DNA of 64,000 nt from Cyanobium sp. Aljojuca 7A6 (GCF_024346455.1 NZ_JAGQCY010000007.1:62001-126000); one strand, 5' to 3'; positions 1-9,579 are shown, numbered from the stretch's first letter. Program-made: numbers and translations. Notes: a model not told the origin generated them from the letters alone.

Positions 1-2
1 AA

Positions 3-53
3 CTGGCCCGCCCTGGGTACGTTTGGATCGGCAAGATCAACGAGGTCCGCTGA
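3..53 (+). CDS. 3' end of an unidentified gene (partial)
   Basis: An open frame enters from the left edge and ends in TGA, encoding only 16 residues ending GKINEVR. The stop shares its last base with the ATG of the next gene (TGATG), the usual sign of translational coupling. Too little is present to name a family. The support is the coupling and the lack of another reason for a stop there. Confidence 0.4.
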   Translation: MARPGYVWIGKINEVR

Positions 54-406
54 TGTCCTATCTCCTGCAGTTCTGCGGGTTGTCGGATCCCTTGCAGTTG
101 TTTTACCTCGAACAGAAGTCCGTTTCCCCGGCCTCGGGCAACCCCACCCCGGGCCCGATCTACGGCGGCTTCCGCCCCTTCCAACTGGATGATCTGCTGG
201 GTTGGGCGCTCGACACCGCCCGGGGACGCAGCTGGGACGGTGAGGCCATCCAGCGGCTGGTGCTCGACGTCTGGATGGAGCGGGCTGACGTGATCCGCCA
301 GTGGCAGCTGCGGTTGCGGGAGGAGCCGGCCGAGCGGATGCTGGTGGCCGGGATCGGCACCCAGCGCGACTGGGAGTTCCGCTGCGAGCAGCTCCTGAGG
401 GCCTGA
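53..406 (+). CDS. conserved-looking hypothetical protein, 117 aa
   Basis: The gene begins at the ATG overlapping the preceding stop, with GAGGT a few bases upstream as a ribosome-binding site. A longer frame starts at 23 but would overlap the upstream gene further. The product is soluble, without signal peptide or membrane segment. The N-terminal half is rich in Pro and Gly and contains GPIYGGFRPF. The C-terminal half is a charged helix rich in Arg, Glu and Trp. I do not recognise a family. It converges on the MscS-type gene, and 38 bases separate the two stops. Confidence 0.6.
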   Translation: MSYLLQFCGLSDPLQLFYLEQKSVSPASGNPTPGPIYGGFRPFQLDDLLGWALDTARGRSWDGEAIQRLVLDVWMERADVIRQWQLRLREEPAERMLVAGIGTQRDWEFRCEQLLRA

Positions 407-444
407 TCACTCCTGCCCCTGGGCCTGCCCGGGTCAGTGCCTCC

Positions 445-1908
445 TCAAACGACCTCGATGCCGAACAGCTGGCGCATGCGCTCCAGGATGGAGGTCTGGC
501 GCCGTGCCGCATCCGGGGAGGAGAGCTTCTCCAGTTCCGAGCGCCGTTGGCCCACGATCGCCGCCAGGGCGTCCAGCACCCCGGCGTCGTCTTCCACCAG
601 GGGCATGATGTCCTCCCGCTCCACTTCCAGCAGCACACACTCCCCCCGGGAACGCACCGTGGCTGTGCGAGGTTCCCCCGTGCACACCGTCATCTCCCCG
701 AAGATCTGATCACGGCCCAGCACCGCCACCGACCGCCCCAGGGGGGAGCCATCGGCCTTGAACACCTCCACCTCGCCGTCCACCACCTGGAACAGGGCGC
801 CGCCCTCCTCCCCCTCGCCCACGATCGTTTCGCCGGAGCCGAAGCGCAGGCAGCGCACCTGGGGCGCCAAGCGGCTCACCTGCTCGGGGTCCAGCTGGGC
901 GAACAGCCAGCTGCGCCGCAGCAGTTCCGCCGTCAGGGAGGCATCCACACCTGTGGGGTGGGCCGGATCCCGCTGGGTCTGGCGGCGCTTGAGCTCCCGC
1001 ACCGGATAGGGCAGCTCCCAACCCTGCCGCTCCAGGGCATACCAGATCTGCTCCAGCAGTTCGCTGCGCAACCGGATCCGATCGCCTTCCGAGGGCCCCC
1101 ATTGGTAGCCCTGAAGCTCGTAGCGGATGAGGGAGTCCTCGTAGGCGCTGACCTGCACCTCCGGTGCGGGATCGATCAGCACCAGGGGGTTGTCGGCCAT
1201 CACCCGCACCAGCAGCTGGCGGGCCTGGGCCGGAGGAATTTCATAGCCCAGGGCGATCTCGAAGAGGTTCCCCACCGGTTCGTGCTGGCCGAATCGCCGC
1301 ATCGGGTTGTCCGCCACCGTGTTGTTGGGCAGGGTCACGGTGGAGCCATCCCTGCGGCGTAGACGGGTGTTCATCAGATGCAGCGACTCCACTACGCCGC
1401 TCTCTTCGCCGACGCTGATCCAATCCCCTTCCCGGAAGGGCGGATCCAGCTGCAGTTCGATGCCAGCGAACAGATCCTTGAGCGATTCCTGGGCCGCCAG
1501 GCCGATGACCGCGGTGAGCACGGCTGAGGTGGTCACCAGGCCCACCAGGTTGAGGTTGGCCAGGCGCTGCAGCACCAGCACGGTGGCCACAGCCGACAGA
1601 CCCAGGCTGAGCAGGTCCCGCAGGATCTTGGCGGTGGGCCGCCACCAGCCCAGGGCCTCCGGACACTCCAGGGCCAGCCAGGCCAGCAGGCCGATCAGGG
1701 CATAGGCGGTGGCCAGTTCGTCCAAGGCGCCGAGCCACTGCACCCCGGCCGGTCGGGCTGTCGTGCCGAGTGCCCACCACAGCAGCACCGCCAGCAGCGG
1801 CATGAGCAGCGGCGGGGCCGGGAGGCGAAAACGGCGGGTGGCGAGCCTTAACCCCAGCAAGGCCGCCACGAGGGCCAGGCCGATCAGGATCCGCTCGATC
1901 GGTCCCAT
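445..1908 (-). CDS. MscS-family mechanosensitive channel with C-terminal cyclic-nucleotide-binding domain
   Basis: Membrane channel, predicted to open under membrane tension or on ligand binding. About four hydrophobic segments fill residues 1-135. The MscS pore-lining helix and beta domain follow, with the VIGLAAQESLKDLFAG and LPNNTVADNPMRR motifs typical of the family. Residues from about 350 form a CNB/CAP-type domain with IFGEMTVCTGEPRTATV as the phosphate-binding cassette. The chosen ATG shares a base with the stop of the upstream gene (TGATG). An in-frame start six codons further up is possible. The fusion is known in cyanobacteria and proteobacteria. The cyclic nucleotide ligand is inferred, not shown. 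Confidence 0.88.
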   Translation of the reverse strand: MGPIERILIGLALVAALLGLRLATRRFRLPAPPLLMPLLAVLLWWALGTTARPAGVQWLGALDELATAYALIGLLAWLALECPEALGWWRPTAKILRDLLSLGLSAVATVLVLQRLANLNLVGLVTTSAVLTAVIGLAAQESLKDLFAGIELQLDPPFREGDWISVGEESGVVESLHLMNTRLRRRDGSTVTLPNNTVADNPMRRFGQHEPVGNLFEIALGYEIPPAQARQLLVRVMADNPLVLIDPAPEVQVSAYEDSLIRYELQGYQWGPSEGDRIRLRSELLEQIWYALERQGWELPYPVRELKRRQTQRDPAHPTGVDASLTAELLRRSWLFAQLDPEQVSRLAPQVRCLRFGSGETIVGEGEEGGALFQVVDGEVEVFKADGSPLGRSVAVLGRDQIFGEMTVCTGEPRTATVRSRGECVLLEVEREDIMPLVEDDAGVLDALAAIVGQRRSELEKLSSPDAARRQTSILERMRQLFGIEVV

Positions 1909-2585
1909 CAGCTCAGCACCCGCCACAGACCCGCCACCGCCATCGGCACGCTGAAGTTATCGAGGCCAAACAGGGCCCATTGCTCCAGCCCCGTGGCCAC
2001 CAGGGCGATCAGGACGATTCCTGCCGGTGCAGGCACATGGCCGCCGCCCAGCTGCCCCAGGGTCAGCAGAACGGTGAGGCTGGCGAGCCCCATGGTGGCC
2101 GTGCCCACCAGGGAGCGGCGCTCGCCGAGCACCGTCCAGGACGGGGAAGGAATCAACGGTCCCAGCAGACCGGCCAGGCCGTCACCGAAGGCCATCACCA
2201 GAACGCCGGCGGCCACTGTGGCGGGATAGGCGGGCCACCAGAGCCAGAGCAGCAGGGTGATCGAGGCGCCGTAGGCGATCGTGCCGTAACTGCGGCGTTC
2301 CACGTCCTCGATCGCCGGCAACACCCGCACCCGGTGGTTGAGGGCTGCCAGGAGGGTGATGGCGCCGGCGGCGGGCACGGCGATCAGCCGCTCCACCCCG
2401 AAGGCCCAGGCGATCAGCACCACCGGCCCGGCACCAATGTGGACCAGCTTGCGGCTCCATTCCCTTTGCTCGGGCCAGCGGCGGCGCAGCAGCAGGGCCG
2501 CACCGCTGAGCAGGGTCAGCCAACCAGCCACCGCGAGCACCCCGGTGAGCTGGGCAACCCCGCCTTGTTGGGGCGGAAGGACCAA
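1908..2585 (-). CDS. phytol/dolichol kinase-like integral membrane protein
   Basis: Membrane protein of about six to seven helices in the CTP-dependent phytol/dolichol kinase and CDP-diglyceride synthetase-like superfamily. Visible signatures are EWSRKLVHIGAGP near residue 42, FGDGLAGLLG near 132 and GERRSLVGTATM near 154, all typical of VTE5-like phytol kinases. The likely role is phosphorylating phytol from chlorophyll turnover for tocopherol or chlorophyll synthesis. Farnesol kinase cannot be excluded. The start is TTG, 20 bases after the sigma-factor stop, and the stop overlaps the MscS start. Sigma factor, kinase and channel may therefore share a transcript. Confidence 0.75.
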   Translation of the reverse strand: MVLPPQQGGVAQLTGVLAVAGWLTLLSGAALLLRRRWPEQREWSRKLVHIGAGPVVLIAWAFGVERLIAVPAAGAITLLAALNHRVRVLPAIEDVERRSYGTIAYGASITLLLWLWWPAYPATVAAGVLVMAFGDGLAGLLGPLIPSPSWTVLGERRSLVGTATMGLASLTVLLTLGQLGGGHVPAPAGIVLIALVATGLEQWALFGLDNFSVPMAVAGLWRVLS

Positions 2586-2605
2586 CGCCAGCAGGGAAAG
2601 TGGGG

Positions 2606-3616
2606 TCAGGCGGCCTGGTGGAGATTGCTCATCAACCGCAGCTTCATGATCGCCTTGGCCTCCAGCTGACGCACCCGTTCACGGGAGACGTTGATCTGAC
2701 GGCCGATTTCAGCGAGGGTGAGGGGCTCGGAGCCCTCCAGCCCGAAGCGAAGCCGGAGGATCTTCTGTTCCCGCTCGTTGAGCTGGGAGAGCCAGGCACC
2801 GAGATGCTCCTTCTGAAGATGGCGATCCATCGAATCGAAGTGCTCGTTGCTGGCCGGGTCAGCGATCAGCTCACCCAGGGTGCTCCGGTCTTCCTCACCC
2901 CGGGCATGGGCATCAAGGGAGGCGCAGGGGGCGCTCTGGGTCATCAGTTCCTCGAGCTCCTCGGGCCGCATGCCCATGGCGTGGGCCAGCTCAAGTCGGT
3001 TGGGCTGGCGTCCCAGCCGGTGGGAGAGTTCGCGGGTGATGCGCCGCATCTTCGAGAGCTTCTCACTGATGTGAATCGGCAGCCGAATCGTGCGGGCGCT
3101 GTTGTCGATGGCGCGGGTCATGCCCTGGCGGATCCACCAGTAGGCATAGGTGGAAAACTTGTAGCCCATGGCGGGGTCGAACTTGTCGACGGCCCGCTCG
3201 AGACCGATCGCCCCTTCCTGGACCAGATCGAGCAATTCCAGACCCTGATTCTGATACTTCTTGGCCACGCTCACCACCAGCCGCAGGTTGGCGGCCATCA
3301 TGCGGTCACGGGCCCGTTGGCCCATGCGCAGCTGTCGCTTCTGACGCGCCGTGAGCTCCCCATCGACGAGGGCCAGTAGCTTCTTGCCGGCCTGGACGTG
3401 GTGAGCCAGCTCAATTTCTTCGGCCGGTGTGAGAAGAGGCACACGGCCGATTGTGCTGAGATACCAACCAATGGAATCGGCGCTGAGGCGCCCTCCCTGG
3501 CGGGCTGCTGTCTTGGAACTGACTGAACCGCCGCTGGGTTTCGCCTTGCTAGGCGAAGCCACGTCTGCACTGCTTTTCAGCAGTGAGAGGGCGGAATGCA
3601 GAGGTGTCCCCATCAC
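2606..3616 (-). CDS. RNA polymerase sigma factor, RpoD-like group 2
   Basis: Sigma-70 family factor of 336 residues. Region 1.2 is at about 48-78 (DSIGWYLSTIGRVPLLT). Region 2 includes AANLRLVVSVAKKYQNQG, DLVQEGAIGLERAVDKFDP and YAYWWIRQGMTRAI. Region 3 follows, and the region 4 helix-turn-helix ends VSRERVRQLEAKAIMKLR. It lacks the long N-terminal region of the principal sigma factor, so it belongs to the non-essential group 2 (SigB/C/D/E type) of cyanobacteria. Which member cannot be told by eye. The N-terminal 45 residues are low-complexity Ser/Lys. A second ATG follows directly. Confidence 0.93.
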   Translation of the reverse strand: MMGTPLHSALSLLKSSADVASPSKAKPSGGSVSSKTAARQGGRLSADSIGWYLSTIGRVPLLTPAEEIELAHHVQAGKKLLALVDGELTARQKRQLRMGQRARDRMMAANLRLVVSVAKKYQNQGLELLDLVQEGAIGLERAVDKFDPAMGYKFSTYAYWWIRQGMTRAIDNSARTIRLPIHISEKLSKMRRITRELSHRLGRQPNRLELAHAMGMRPEELEELMTQSAPCASLDAHARGEEDRSTLGELIADPASNEHFDSMDRHLQKEHLGAWLSQLNEREQKILRLRFGLEGSEPLTLAEIGRQINVSRERVRQLEAKAIMKLRLMSNLHQAA

Positions 3617-3686
3617 CCCAGGCTCCCGAATGAATTTGGCCGGAATGTAGCACCGCAGGATGGTTGAAACCAGATTCCGTTGGAAG

Positions 3687-3692
3687 ATTGTA
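3687..3692 (-). promoter_or_regulatory. candidate -10 element for the sigma-factor gene
   Basis: The 114-bp gap between the sigma-factor start and the ppk stop is much richer in AT than its surroundings. On the minus strand it contains TACAAT (one mismatch to TATAAT), 18 bases downstream of a weak GCAACA -35. The leader would be about 65-70 bases. This is pattern matching only; no start site is known. Confidence 0.35.
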
Positions 3693-3730
3693 TGTAATTT
3701 GGCTGAAAAATGTTGCTTATGTCGTGATGG

Positions 3731-5872
3731 CTACGCTTTGGCTTCGGTCGTGAGGCCGCCGCGCCAGCGCTCCATGAGGAGGTTCTGCGTCAGTTTTGCC
3801 TCGCCGGAGTGCTGACGCTGTGCAAAGTGTCCATCACTGTGCATGTGCCAGGCGCCGGTATCGCTCAGGTAAAGGTCAAGCAAAGCCTCGATCTGTTTCT
3901 GAAGGCGTGGATCCTCGATCGGTGCCACCGCCTCAACGCGCCGGTCAAGGTTGCGGGGCATCCAGTCGGCGCTGCCGAAGAACATCTCCGGCTGGCCGCC
4001 GTTACCGAACCAGAAGAGTCGCGAATGCTCCAGGAAGCGACCGATCACGCTCACCACGCTGATGCCCTCGCTGACCCCTTCGAGCCCGGGGCGCAGGCAG
4101 CACATGCCGCGGATGATCAGCTCGATCCGCACGCCGGCCGCGGAGGCTTCATAGAGCAGGGCGATGATCGCCGGGTCGACCAGGGCATTCATCTTGGCCC
4201 GGATGTGTCCTCCACGACCCTCCTTGGCATGGTCGATCTCCCGGCGGATCAACCCTTCCATCCCCTTGCGCAGGGTGACGGGCGCCACCAGCAACTTGCG
4301 GAAACTCTGCTGCTTGGAGAAACCCGTGAGGTAGTTGAACAGCTCCACCAGGTCCTGGCCAAGATCCTCCCTTGCCGTGAGCAAGCCGACATCGGTGTAA
4401 AGCGAGGAGGTCTTGGAGTTGTAGTTGCCGGTGCCGATGTGCACGTAGCTGCGCAGGGATCCCTTTTCGCGCCGCACCACCAGCAGCACCTTGGTGTGGG
4501 TCTTGAGCCCCAGCACCCCGTACACCACGTGCACCCCGGAGCGTTCCAGCTGACGAGCCCACTGGATGTTGTTGTCCTCGTCGAAGCGGGCCTTGAGCTC
4601 CACCAGGGCCATCACCTGCTTGCCGTTCTCAGCGGCCCGGATCAGGGAGGCCACCACCGGCGAGTCCTTCGACGTGCGGTAGAGGGTCATCTTGATGGCC
4701 AGCACCGAGGCATCGGCGGCGGCTTGGTTGAGGAATTCCTCCACTGAGGTGGAGAAGAGATCGAAGGGATGGTGCAGCAGCACATCGCCGCGGCGCAGCA
4801 CCGAGAAAATGCTCTCAAATTCCTCCTGCTTGATCGACCCGTCTTCCAGCTGGCTGCGCTGGGCACGCACCAGGGAAGGCACGGTGCGGCCCTTGTGGGG
4901 GGCATCTTTCAGCTGGCTGAGGGGGATCGCCATCAGGCTCATCAGATCGTCGAGGCCGAGGGGACCGTTGGTGCGATAAATGTCCTTCGGCTCCACGTCG
5001 GTGCCCTCCATCAGCAGGTGCACCACCTCCTCGGGCATCTCGTCGGCCACCTCCACCCGCACCACCTCGCCGCCGACGCGCCGCTTGCGCAGGCCCTCCT
5101 GCAGGGCCTCCATCAGGTCGTCGGCCTCCAGGTCCCGCAGTTCCAGGTCGGCGTCTCGGGTGATGCGGAAGAAGTAGTGCCCCTCGATGGTCATGCCGGG
5201 GAACAGCCAGCGCAGGTTGAAGGCCACCAGCTGCTCCAGGGGAACCGCCGTGAAGCCAGGAGTGGGCACGATGCCGCTCAGCTCGGCGGGGATCGGCACG
5301 AAGCGGGGCAGGATCTTCTGGGGCACCTTCACCCGGGCGAACTGCTGGCGGCCGGTGTCGGGGTCGCGGATCAGGGCCGCCACGTTGAGGCTCAGGTTGC
5401 TCAGAAACGGGAACGGGTGGGCCGGGTCGACGGCCAGGGGCGTGAGCACCGGAAAGATCGCCTTGCGGAAATAGTCGTCGGCCCAGGTTTTCTGGGCCTC
5501 GTTGAGCCGCAGGTAATCGAGCAGCTGGACGCCGTACTCGGAAAGGTGGGTCTTGAGGGAGTGGCGGTAGTGCTGCTGTTGCATCTCCAGCAGGGGACGC
5601 AGCTTGGTGTGGATCGCTTCCAGCTGTTCCTGGGGCGTCAGGCCGTCGTCACTGCGGCTGGTGACGCCGGCCTCCACCTGGGACTTCAGCGAAGCCACCC
5701 GCACCATGAAGAATTCGTCGAGGTTGTTGCTGAAGATGGCGCTGAATTTGGCCTGCTCCAGCAGGGGCGTGTGCTCGTCGAGAGCCAGGGACAACACCCG
5801 ATGGTTGAAATCGATCCAACTCTGCTCGCGGTTGATGTAGAGATCGGGAGCGACGACCGGCTGCGACGACAT
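3731..5872 (-). CDS. ppk: polyphosphate kinase Ppk1
   Basis: Reversible transfer of the ATP gamma-phosphate to polyphosphate. The N domain opens with YINREQSWIDFNHRVLSLA. The H/middle domain contains FFMVRVASLKSQVEAG. The C domains carry KTHTKVLLVVRR and YVHIGTGNYNSKTSSLYTD, with the conserved His residues of the family, and MNALVDPAIIALLYEASAAGV. About 713 residues, normal for the family. The start chosen is the ATG at 5872, just before the conserved N-terminal block. An ATG at 5893 would add seven residues. It is transcribed in the same direction as the sigma factor and the MFS gene. Confidence 0.95.
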   Translation of the reverse strand: MSSQPVVAPDLYINREQSWIDFNHRVLSLALDEHTPLLEQAKFSAIFSNNLDEFFMVRVASLKSQVEAGVTSRSDDGLTPQEQLEAIHTKLRPLLEMQQQHYRHSLKTHLSEYGVQLLDYLRLNEAQKTWADDYFRKAIFPVLTPLAVDPAHPFPFLSNLSLNVAALIRDPDTGRQQFARVKVPQKILPRFVPIPAELSGIVPTPGFTAVPLEQLVAFNLRWLFPGMTIEGHYFFRITRDADLELRDLEADDLMEALQEGLRKRRVGGEVVRVEVADEMPEEVVHLLMEGTDVEPKDIYRTNGPLGLDDLMSLMAIPLSQLKDAPHKGRTVPSLVRAQRSQLEDGSIKQEEFESIFSVLRRGDVLLHHPFDLFSTSVEEFLNQAAADASVLAIKMTLYRTSKDSPVVASLIRAAENGKQVMALVELKARFDEDNNIQWARQLERSGVHVVYGVLGLKTHTKVLLVVRREKGSLRSYVHIGTGNYNSKTSSLYTDVGLLTAREDLGQDLVELFNYLTGFSKQQSFRKLLVAPVTLRKGMEGLIRREIDHAKEGRGGHIRAKMNALVDPAIIALLYEASAAGVRIELIIRGMCCLRPGLEGVSEGISVVSVIGRFLEHSRLFWFGNGGQPEMFFGSADWMPRNLDRRVEAVAPIEDPRLQKQIEALLDLYLSDTGAWHMHSDGHFAQRQHSGEAKLTQNLLMERWRGGLTTEAKA

Positions 5873-5928
5873 ACGGCGGAGCTCCGCGGGCATGGGGGAA
5901 TCGCAACGTAGCAATGGCGATCCCACCG

Positions 5929-7176
5929 TCAGGGTGTCGCCTCTGCTTGACGGTGGGATCCTGCCGCCACAAGCCACACCACAACAGCCATCAGCAGGAT
6001 TCCCAGCCAGAACGGGCTGCGGCGGCCGATGGTCTCGTAGGCCAGCCCCGCCAGGGGCGGTCCGAGGAAGCTGGCCAGGCTCTGCAACCCCTGCAGGCTG
6101 CCGAGGGCGGCGCCCTGGCCGCTATCGGCGAGGCGCCGTGACACCAGGCTGCGCAGGCTGGGGGTCACGAGCCCGGTGCCCAGGGCCAGCAGCGCCACCG
6201 CGGTGAACACCACGGGCACGGCGTTCTGGCGTTCCGCCAGGGGCACCAACAGGAAGCCCGCCATGACACAGCCCAGGCCGATCTGGGTGAGGCGCCACTC
6301 CCCCAGCCGCTGCACCAGGGGACCGATCAGTCCGCCCTGCACCACCGTGGCCACCACGCCCACCACCAGGAAGGCGCCAGCCGAGAGGCCCGGACCCCAG
6401 CCGAACACCTGCTTGAAATAGAGCACCAGCAGGGCGGTGAAGCCGCTGAACCCGAGAAAGAAGAGGAAGAAGGCGGCACAGAGCCGCCGTACCCGGGGAT
6501 TGGCGAAGACGCGCTGCAGCTGGCCGAAGGGCTGCAGCTCCCAGTGCCTGGGCAGGGGCAGCCGGGCCTGGGGCGGGTGGGTTTCCGGTAGCAGGGTCAC
6601 CACCACCACCAGGTTCAGGACCGCGAAGCCCACGGCGAGCAGCAATGGCAGGCTCACGCTGATGCGGCCCAGCAAGCCCCCGAGTGCCGGGCCGAGGATG
6701 AATCCCAGCCCGAAGGCCACGCCGATCAGGCCGAAGGCCCTGGCCCGCCGCTCCGGGGTCGAGATGTCTGCCAGCACGGCCGCGGCTGTGGCGGCGGTGC
6801 CGCCGCTCACCCCATCGATCAGGCGGGCGGCGAACAGCAGGGCCAGGGGCAGACCCTTGGCGGCGGCCTGCGGCCAGAGGCGGCCCCAGGGCAGGATCAC
6901 GGTGAGGGCGAACAGGCCCAGGCCCAGCACCGAACCGGCTACGCAGATCGTGATCACGGGTCTGCGGCCATAGCGATCACTGAGGGCGCCGATCAGGGGG
7001 GTGAAGGCGAACTGGGCGAGGGCATAGCTGCCGGCCAACAGGCCGAGGGTGCGGCCGTCTGCGGTGAAATCCGCCAGCAGGAACGGCAGCAGCGGGAACA
7101 CGATGCTCTCCCCCAGCCGGTCGTTGAGCAGCGTCAGGAAGGCGCAGAAGAGGGGGGAGGGGCGCGACAGGCGCAC
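5929..7176 (-). CDS. MFS transporter, TetA/DHA1-like exporter
   Basis: Twelve-helix major facilitator of about 415 residues. Motif A of the first half is readable as GALSDRYGRRPVI, followed by RLIDGVSGGTAATAAAVLAD, a motif-C-type stretch GVAFGLGFILGPALGG, and a second-half QGGLIGPLVQRLGE. It resembles cyanobacterial drug or metabolite exporters; the substrate is unknown. There is no good ATG. The GTG at 7176, shortly before the first helix, is the most plausible start, because longer versions run into the preceding glycosyltransferase gene. It is 50 bases downstream of that gene. Confidence 0.85.
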   Translation of the reverse strand: MRLSRPSPLFCAFLTLLNDRLGESIVFPLLPFLLADFTADGRTLGLLAGSYALAQFAFTPLIGALSDRYGRRPVITICVAGSVLGLGLFALTVILPWGRLWPQAAAKGLPLALLFAARLIDGVSGGTAATAAAVLADISTPERRARAFGLIGVAFGLGFILGPALGGLLGRISVSLPLLLAVGFAVLNLVVVVTLLPETHPPQARLPLPRHWELQPFGQLQRVFANPRVRRLCAAFFLFFLGFSGFTALLVLYFKQVFGWGPGLSAGAFLVVGVVATVVQGGLIGPLVQRLGEWRLTQIGLGCVMAGFLLVPLAERQNAVPVVFTAVALLALGTGLVTPSLRSLVSRRLADSGQGAALGSLQGLQSLASFLGPPLAGLAYETIGRRSPFWLGILLMAVVVWLVAAGSHRQAEATP

Positions 7177-7226
7177 GGCGACGAGCCGAGGATCCCTGGC
7201 ACCCTCCCATGCCAGGGGGTGGCGGA

Positions 7227-8516
7227 TCAGGCTGGCCGGCCCAGGGTTGCCTTGATCCGATGCTTGACCCTGGCGATGGTGGTGCGCAGGGTCTGTCGAA
7301 GCGTCGCGATCCGCGCCTTCGGTGGCTTGTATTCCTGATGGAAGGAAGGAGCGATCCGGCGCAGGCTGTCGATCCTGAGGCTGTCGATCGGATAGGGGTT
7401 GGACGGGGCGTCGCTGAACTGCCGACCCAGGCCTTCCAGCAGCTGGCGCCACTGCCGATAACTTTCGTCCGCGCTGTAATGGCCAGCAACGAGATCCCTG
7501 GCCGCGGTTGAGCAGCGCTGCCAGAGGCCGGGATCGTCGGCCAGCCGCAACAGGGCCAGGGCCGCCTCGGCCGGATCCTCCGACACCAGCAGGCCGGTGC
7601 GCTCGTGATCCACCAGTTCGGGAATGCCGCTGGGAATGGGGCGCACCACCGGCACCACCCCGGTCGCCATCGCCTCCAGCAGGGCGATGGGCAGCCCCTC
7701 AAAGTCGGACATCAGCAGGATGGCCTGGGCCTCGAGCAGCCTGGCCTGCACCTGGCTGGGCGGCAGGGGCCCGGTGAAGGTGATCGCCTCGGTGAGGCCA
7801 GCCTCCGCGACTTGCCGTTCACAGGCCTCCCGGGCATAGCCATCGCCGATCAGGGTGGCGCGGATGGTGTCCCTTGCCCCGCAAGCCCTGATCAGTGTCT
7901 GAATCACCAGCGAGGCACGTTTCTGGTGTTCCCAGATCCGACCGCTGAACACCACCTGGAAGGGATCGTTCCGGAACTCCGTGGGCGTCAATGGAACGGA
8001 GACGCCGTAGGGAATCACACTGGCTGGCCGTTCGATTCGCCTGCGGTTGAGTTCGTCGTGGATGTGGCGGGAGACGCAGACAAGGGAACTTCCATAGCTG
8101 GCCCCCCCAAAGGCTTCGACGGTGGCCCAGTAATCCGGATCATCCGAATGCAGGGTGAGGGCCCAGGGCAACCCCCGTAAGCCGGCCTGAGCCGCCGCCG
8201 CGTAATGGGCCGGTTTGCATTGGGGCAGGAACACCGTGGGTTGCCACTGATTCAGGAAGGCGAGAGTTTCCTGGACATCCTCTTTCAAGCAGCGTCGTCG
8301 CGGAGCTGAGAACACTTCAATGCCCTGCTGTCGTAGCTCCTTGAACAAGGGCGGTTCGCCGCACTGTTCAAGGCTCGGGCTACTGGGCGCGATCACGAAA
8401 TGAATGGCGACGCTGACACCATCGCTGGCCAGACGTCGGGCGAGTCCCAGCACCCAGATGGTGACACCGCTGATGTCATTCGCCTGGCAGTAATGGGCAA
8501 ACGCAACTCTCAACAC
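7227..8516 (-). CDS. GT-B glycosyltransferase (GT4-like)
   Basis: Predicted cytoplasmic glycosyltransferase of 429 residues. The N-terminal Rossmann domain starts LRVAFAHYCQANDISGVT. The C-terminal donor-binding domain has VVFSGRIWEHQKRASLVI, ATLIGDGYAR and the E-x7-E motif EGLPIALLEAMATGVVPVV. The GTG at 8516 is chosen because upstream frame content is not protein-like, and a TTG follows directly. It lies downstream of the GT2 gene in the same direction (70-base gap), suggesting an exopolysaccharide or surface-glycan pair. Sugar and acceptor are unknown. Confidence 0.85.
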   Translation of the reverse strand: MLRVAFAHYCQANDISGVTIWVLGLARRLASDGVSVAIHFVIAPSSPSLEQCGEPPLFKELRQQGIEVFSAPRRRCLKEDVQETLAFLNQWQPTVFLPQCKPAHYAAAAQAGLRGLPWALTLHSDDPDYWATVEAFGGASYGSSLVCVSRHIHDELNRRRIERPASVIPYGVSVPLTPTEFRNDPFQVVFSGRIWEHQKRASLVIQTLIRACGARDTIRATLIGDGYAREACERQVAEAGLTEAITFTGPLPPSQVQARLLEAQAILLMSDFEGLPIALLEAMATGVVPVVRPIPSGIPELVDHERTGLLVSEDPAEAALALLRLADDPGLWQRCSTAARDLVAGHYSADESYRQWRQLLEGLGRQFSDAPSNPYPIDSLRIDSLRRIAPSFHQEYKPPKARIATLRQTLRTTIARVKHRIKATLGRPA

Positions 8517-8586
8517 ATGTCCATGCTGTCTGGGCTCTAACGATACCCGCGGAATTGGGCCCAACCCCGGCGCCACCAGCCTTGGT

Positions 8587-9579
8587 TCAGCTGGTGGGCC
8601 AGCGCCAGTAGCGACGCCGCAGAATCTGGGACTGCAGCAGCCGCGTGTAGATCCCCGCGCGCAGGGGGCCACGGATGATCGGAATCCAGAGCTTTTCGGG
8701 CCAGGATGGCCTGTAACGCCAGAGGTATTCATACAGAATCCAGTCCCAGCCTCCGCTGCTGGCCACGGCATGCCAACGCCAGCGGGGCCATGGCTGGGTG
8801 ACCCGTAGTACCGAGGCGATGGCGGAGGAGTACTCGGCGAAGCGGAGTTTTTCGCGGTTCCGACTGACGATGCTGCGGGTGGTTTGATCGTGGGATCGGA
8901 AGCAGGACAGCGCTTCAGCATCGAAGCTCACCGATCCACCCATCCGCATCAGATAGTGAGTCCAGAAGATCCAGTCACCAGTGCAGCGCCGACCGGCTGT
9001 CAGCGGTCCCAGTGCTTGAATCATCGCCGCATCGGGTTTGCGAAACACCACGCCACTGGCATTGGCGATGACGTTGCCACGATCCATGAATTCACGACAG
9101 AAGGCCGCGGCATGGATTGTGAACGAACTCTTCCAGCGCTCGGGGTCGAAGGAGTCTGGCCAGAAGCTCTGGTCGGCGATCGGTTGGCTTTCGACGTCGA
9201 TGGAGGTGGTGCGGCAGTAGGCCAGGACGTTGTCCTGCTCCAGATGACCCACCATTCGCTCGAGAAATTCTGGTGAACAAGTGTCATCTGACTCCGCGAT
9301 CCAGATGTAGCGCCCTGAAGCCTTCTTGATTCCTTTCAGCCATTGCGAGCAGGGCTCGCCTGAATTGGTTGCGCTACAGATCAGCTGGTGGGGGTGGTCC
9401 TGCAGTTGCTCCCGGATCACCGCCAGTGAGTCGTCAGAAGAGGCGTCATCCAGAACGATCAGCTCAAAGTTCTGGAACGTCTGGCTGAGAATCGATCGCA
9501 GACGTTCGCCTAGGAAGGCGGCATGGTTGTAGTTGGGTACGATGATGCTGACCAGAGGCGACTGACTGGACGTCTTCAT
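8587..9579 (-). CDS. family 2 glycosyltransferase
   Basis: GT-A glycosyltransferase of 330 residues. VSIIVPNYNHAAFLGERLRS at the N terminus, VLDDASSDDS near 55 and ESDDTCSPEF near 115 (DXD-type metal site) define the GT2 fold. TGDWIFWTHYLMRMG further on is the acceptor-side signature of this subgroup. No membrane segment is evident. Local GC is visibly lower than in the neighbouring genes, common for surface-polysaccharide genes moved by transfer. The ATG (MKTSS) fits the family N terminus. The 84 bases to divergent sdhC hold no clear site. Confidence 0.9.
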   Translation of the reverse strand: MKTSSQSPLVSIIVPNYNHAAFLGERLRSILSQTFQNFELIVLDDASSDDSLAVIREQLQDHPHQLICSATNSGEPCSQWLKGIKKASGRYIWIAESDDTCSPEFLERMVGHLEQDNVLAYCRTTSIDVESQPIADQSFWPDSFDPERWKSSFTIHAAAFCREFMDRGNVIANASGVVFRKPDAAMIQALGPLTAGRRCTGDWIFWTHYLMRMGGSVSFDAEALSCFRSHDQTTRSIVSRNREKLRFAEYSSAIASVLRVTQPWPRWRWHAVASSGGWDWILYEYLWRYRPSWPEKLWIPIIRGPLRAGIYTRLLQSQILRRRYWRWPTS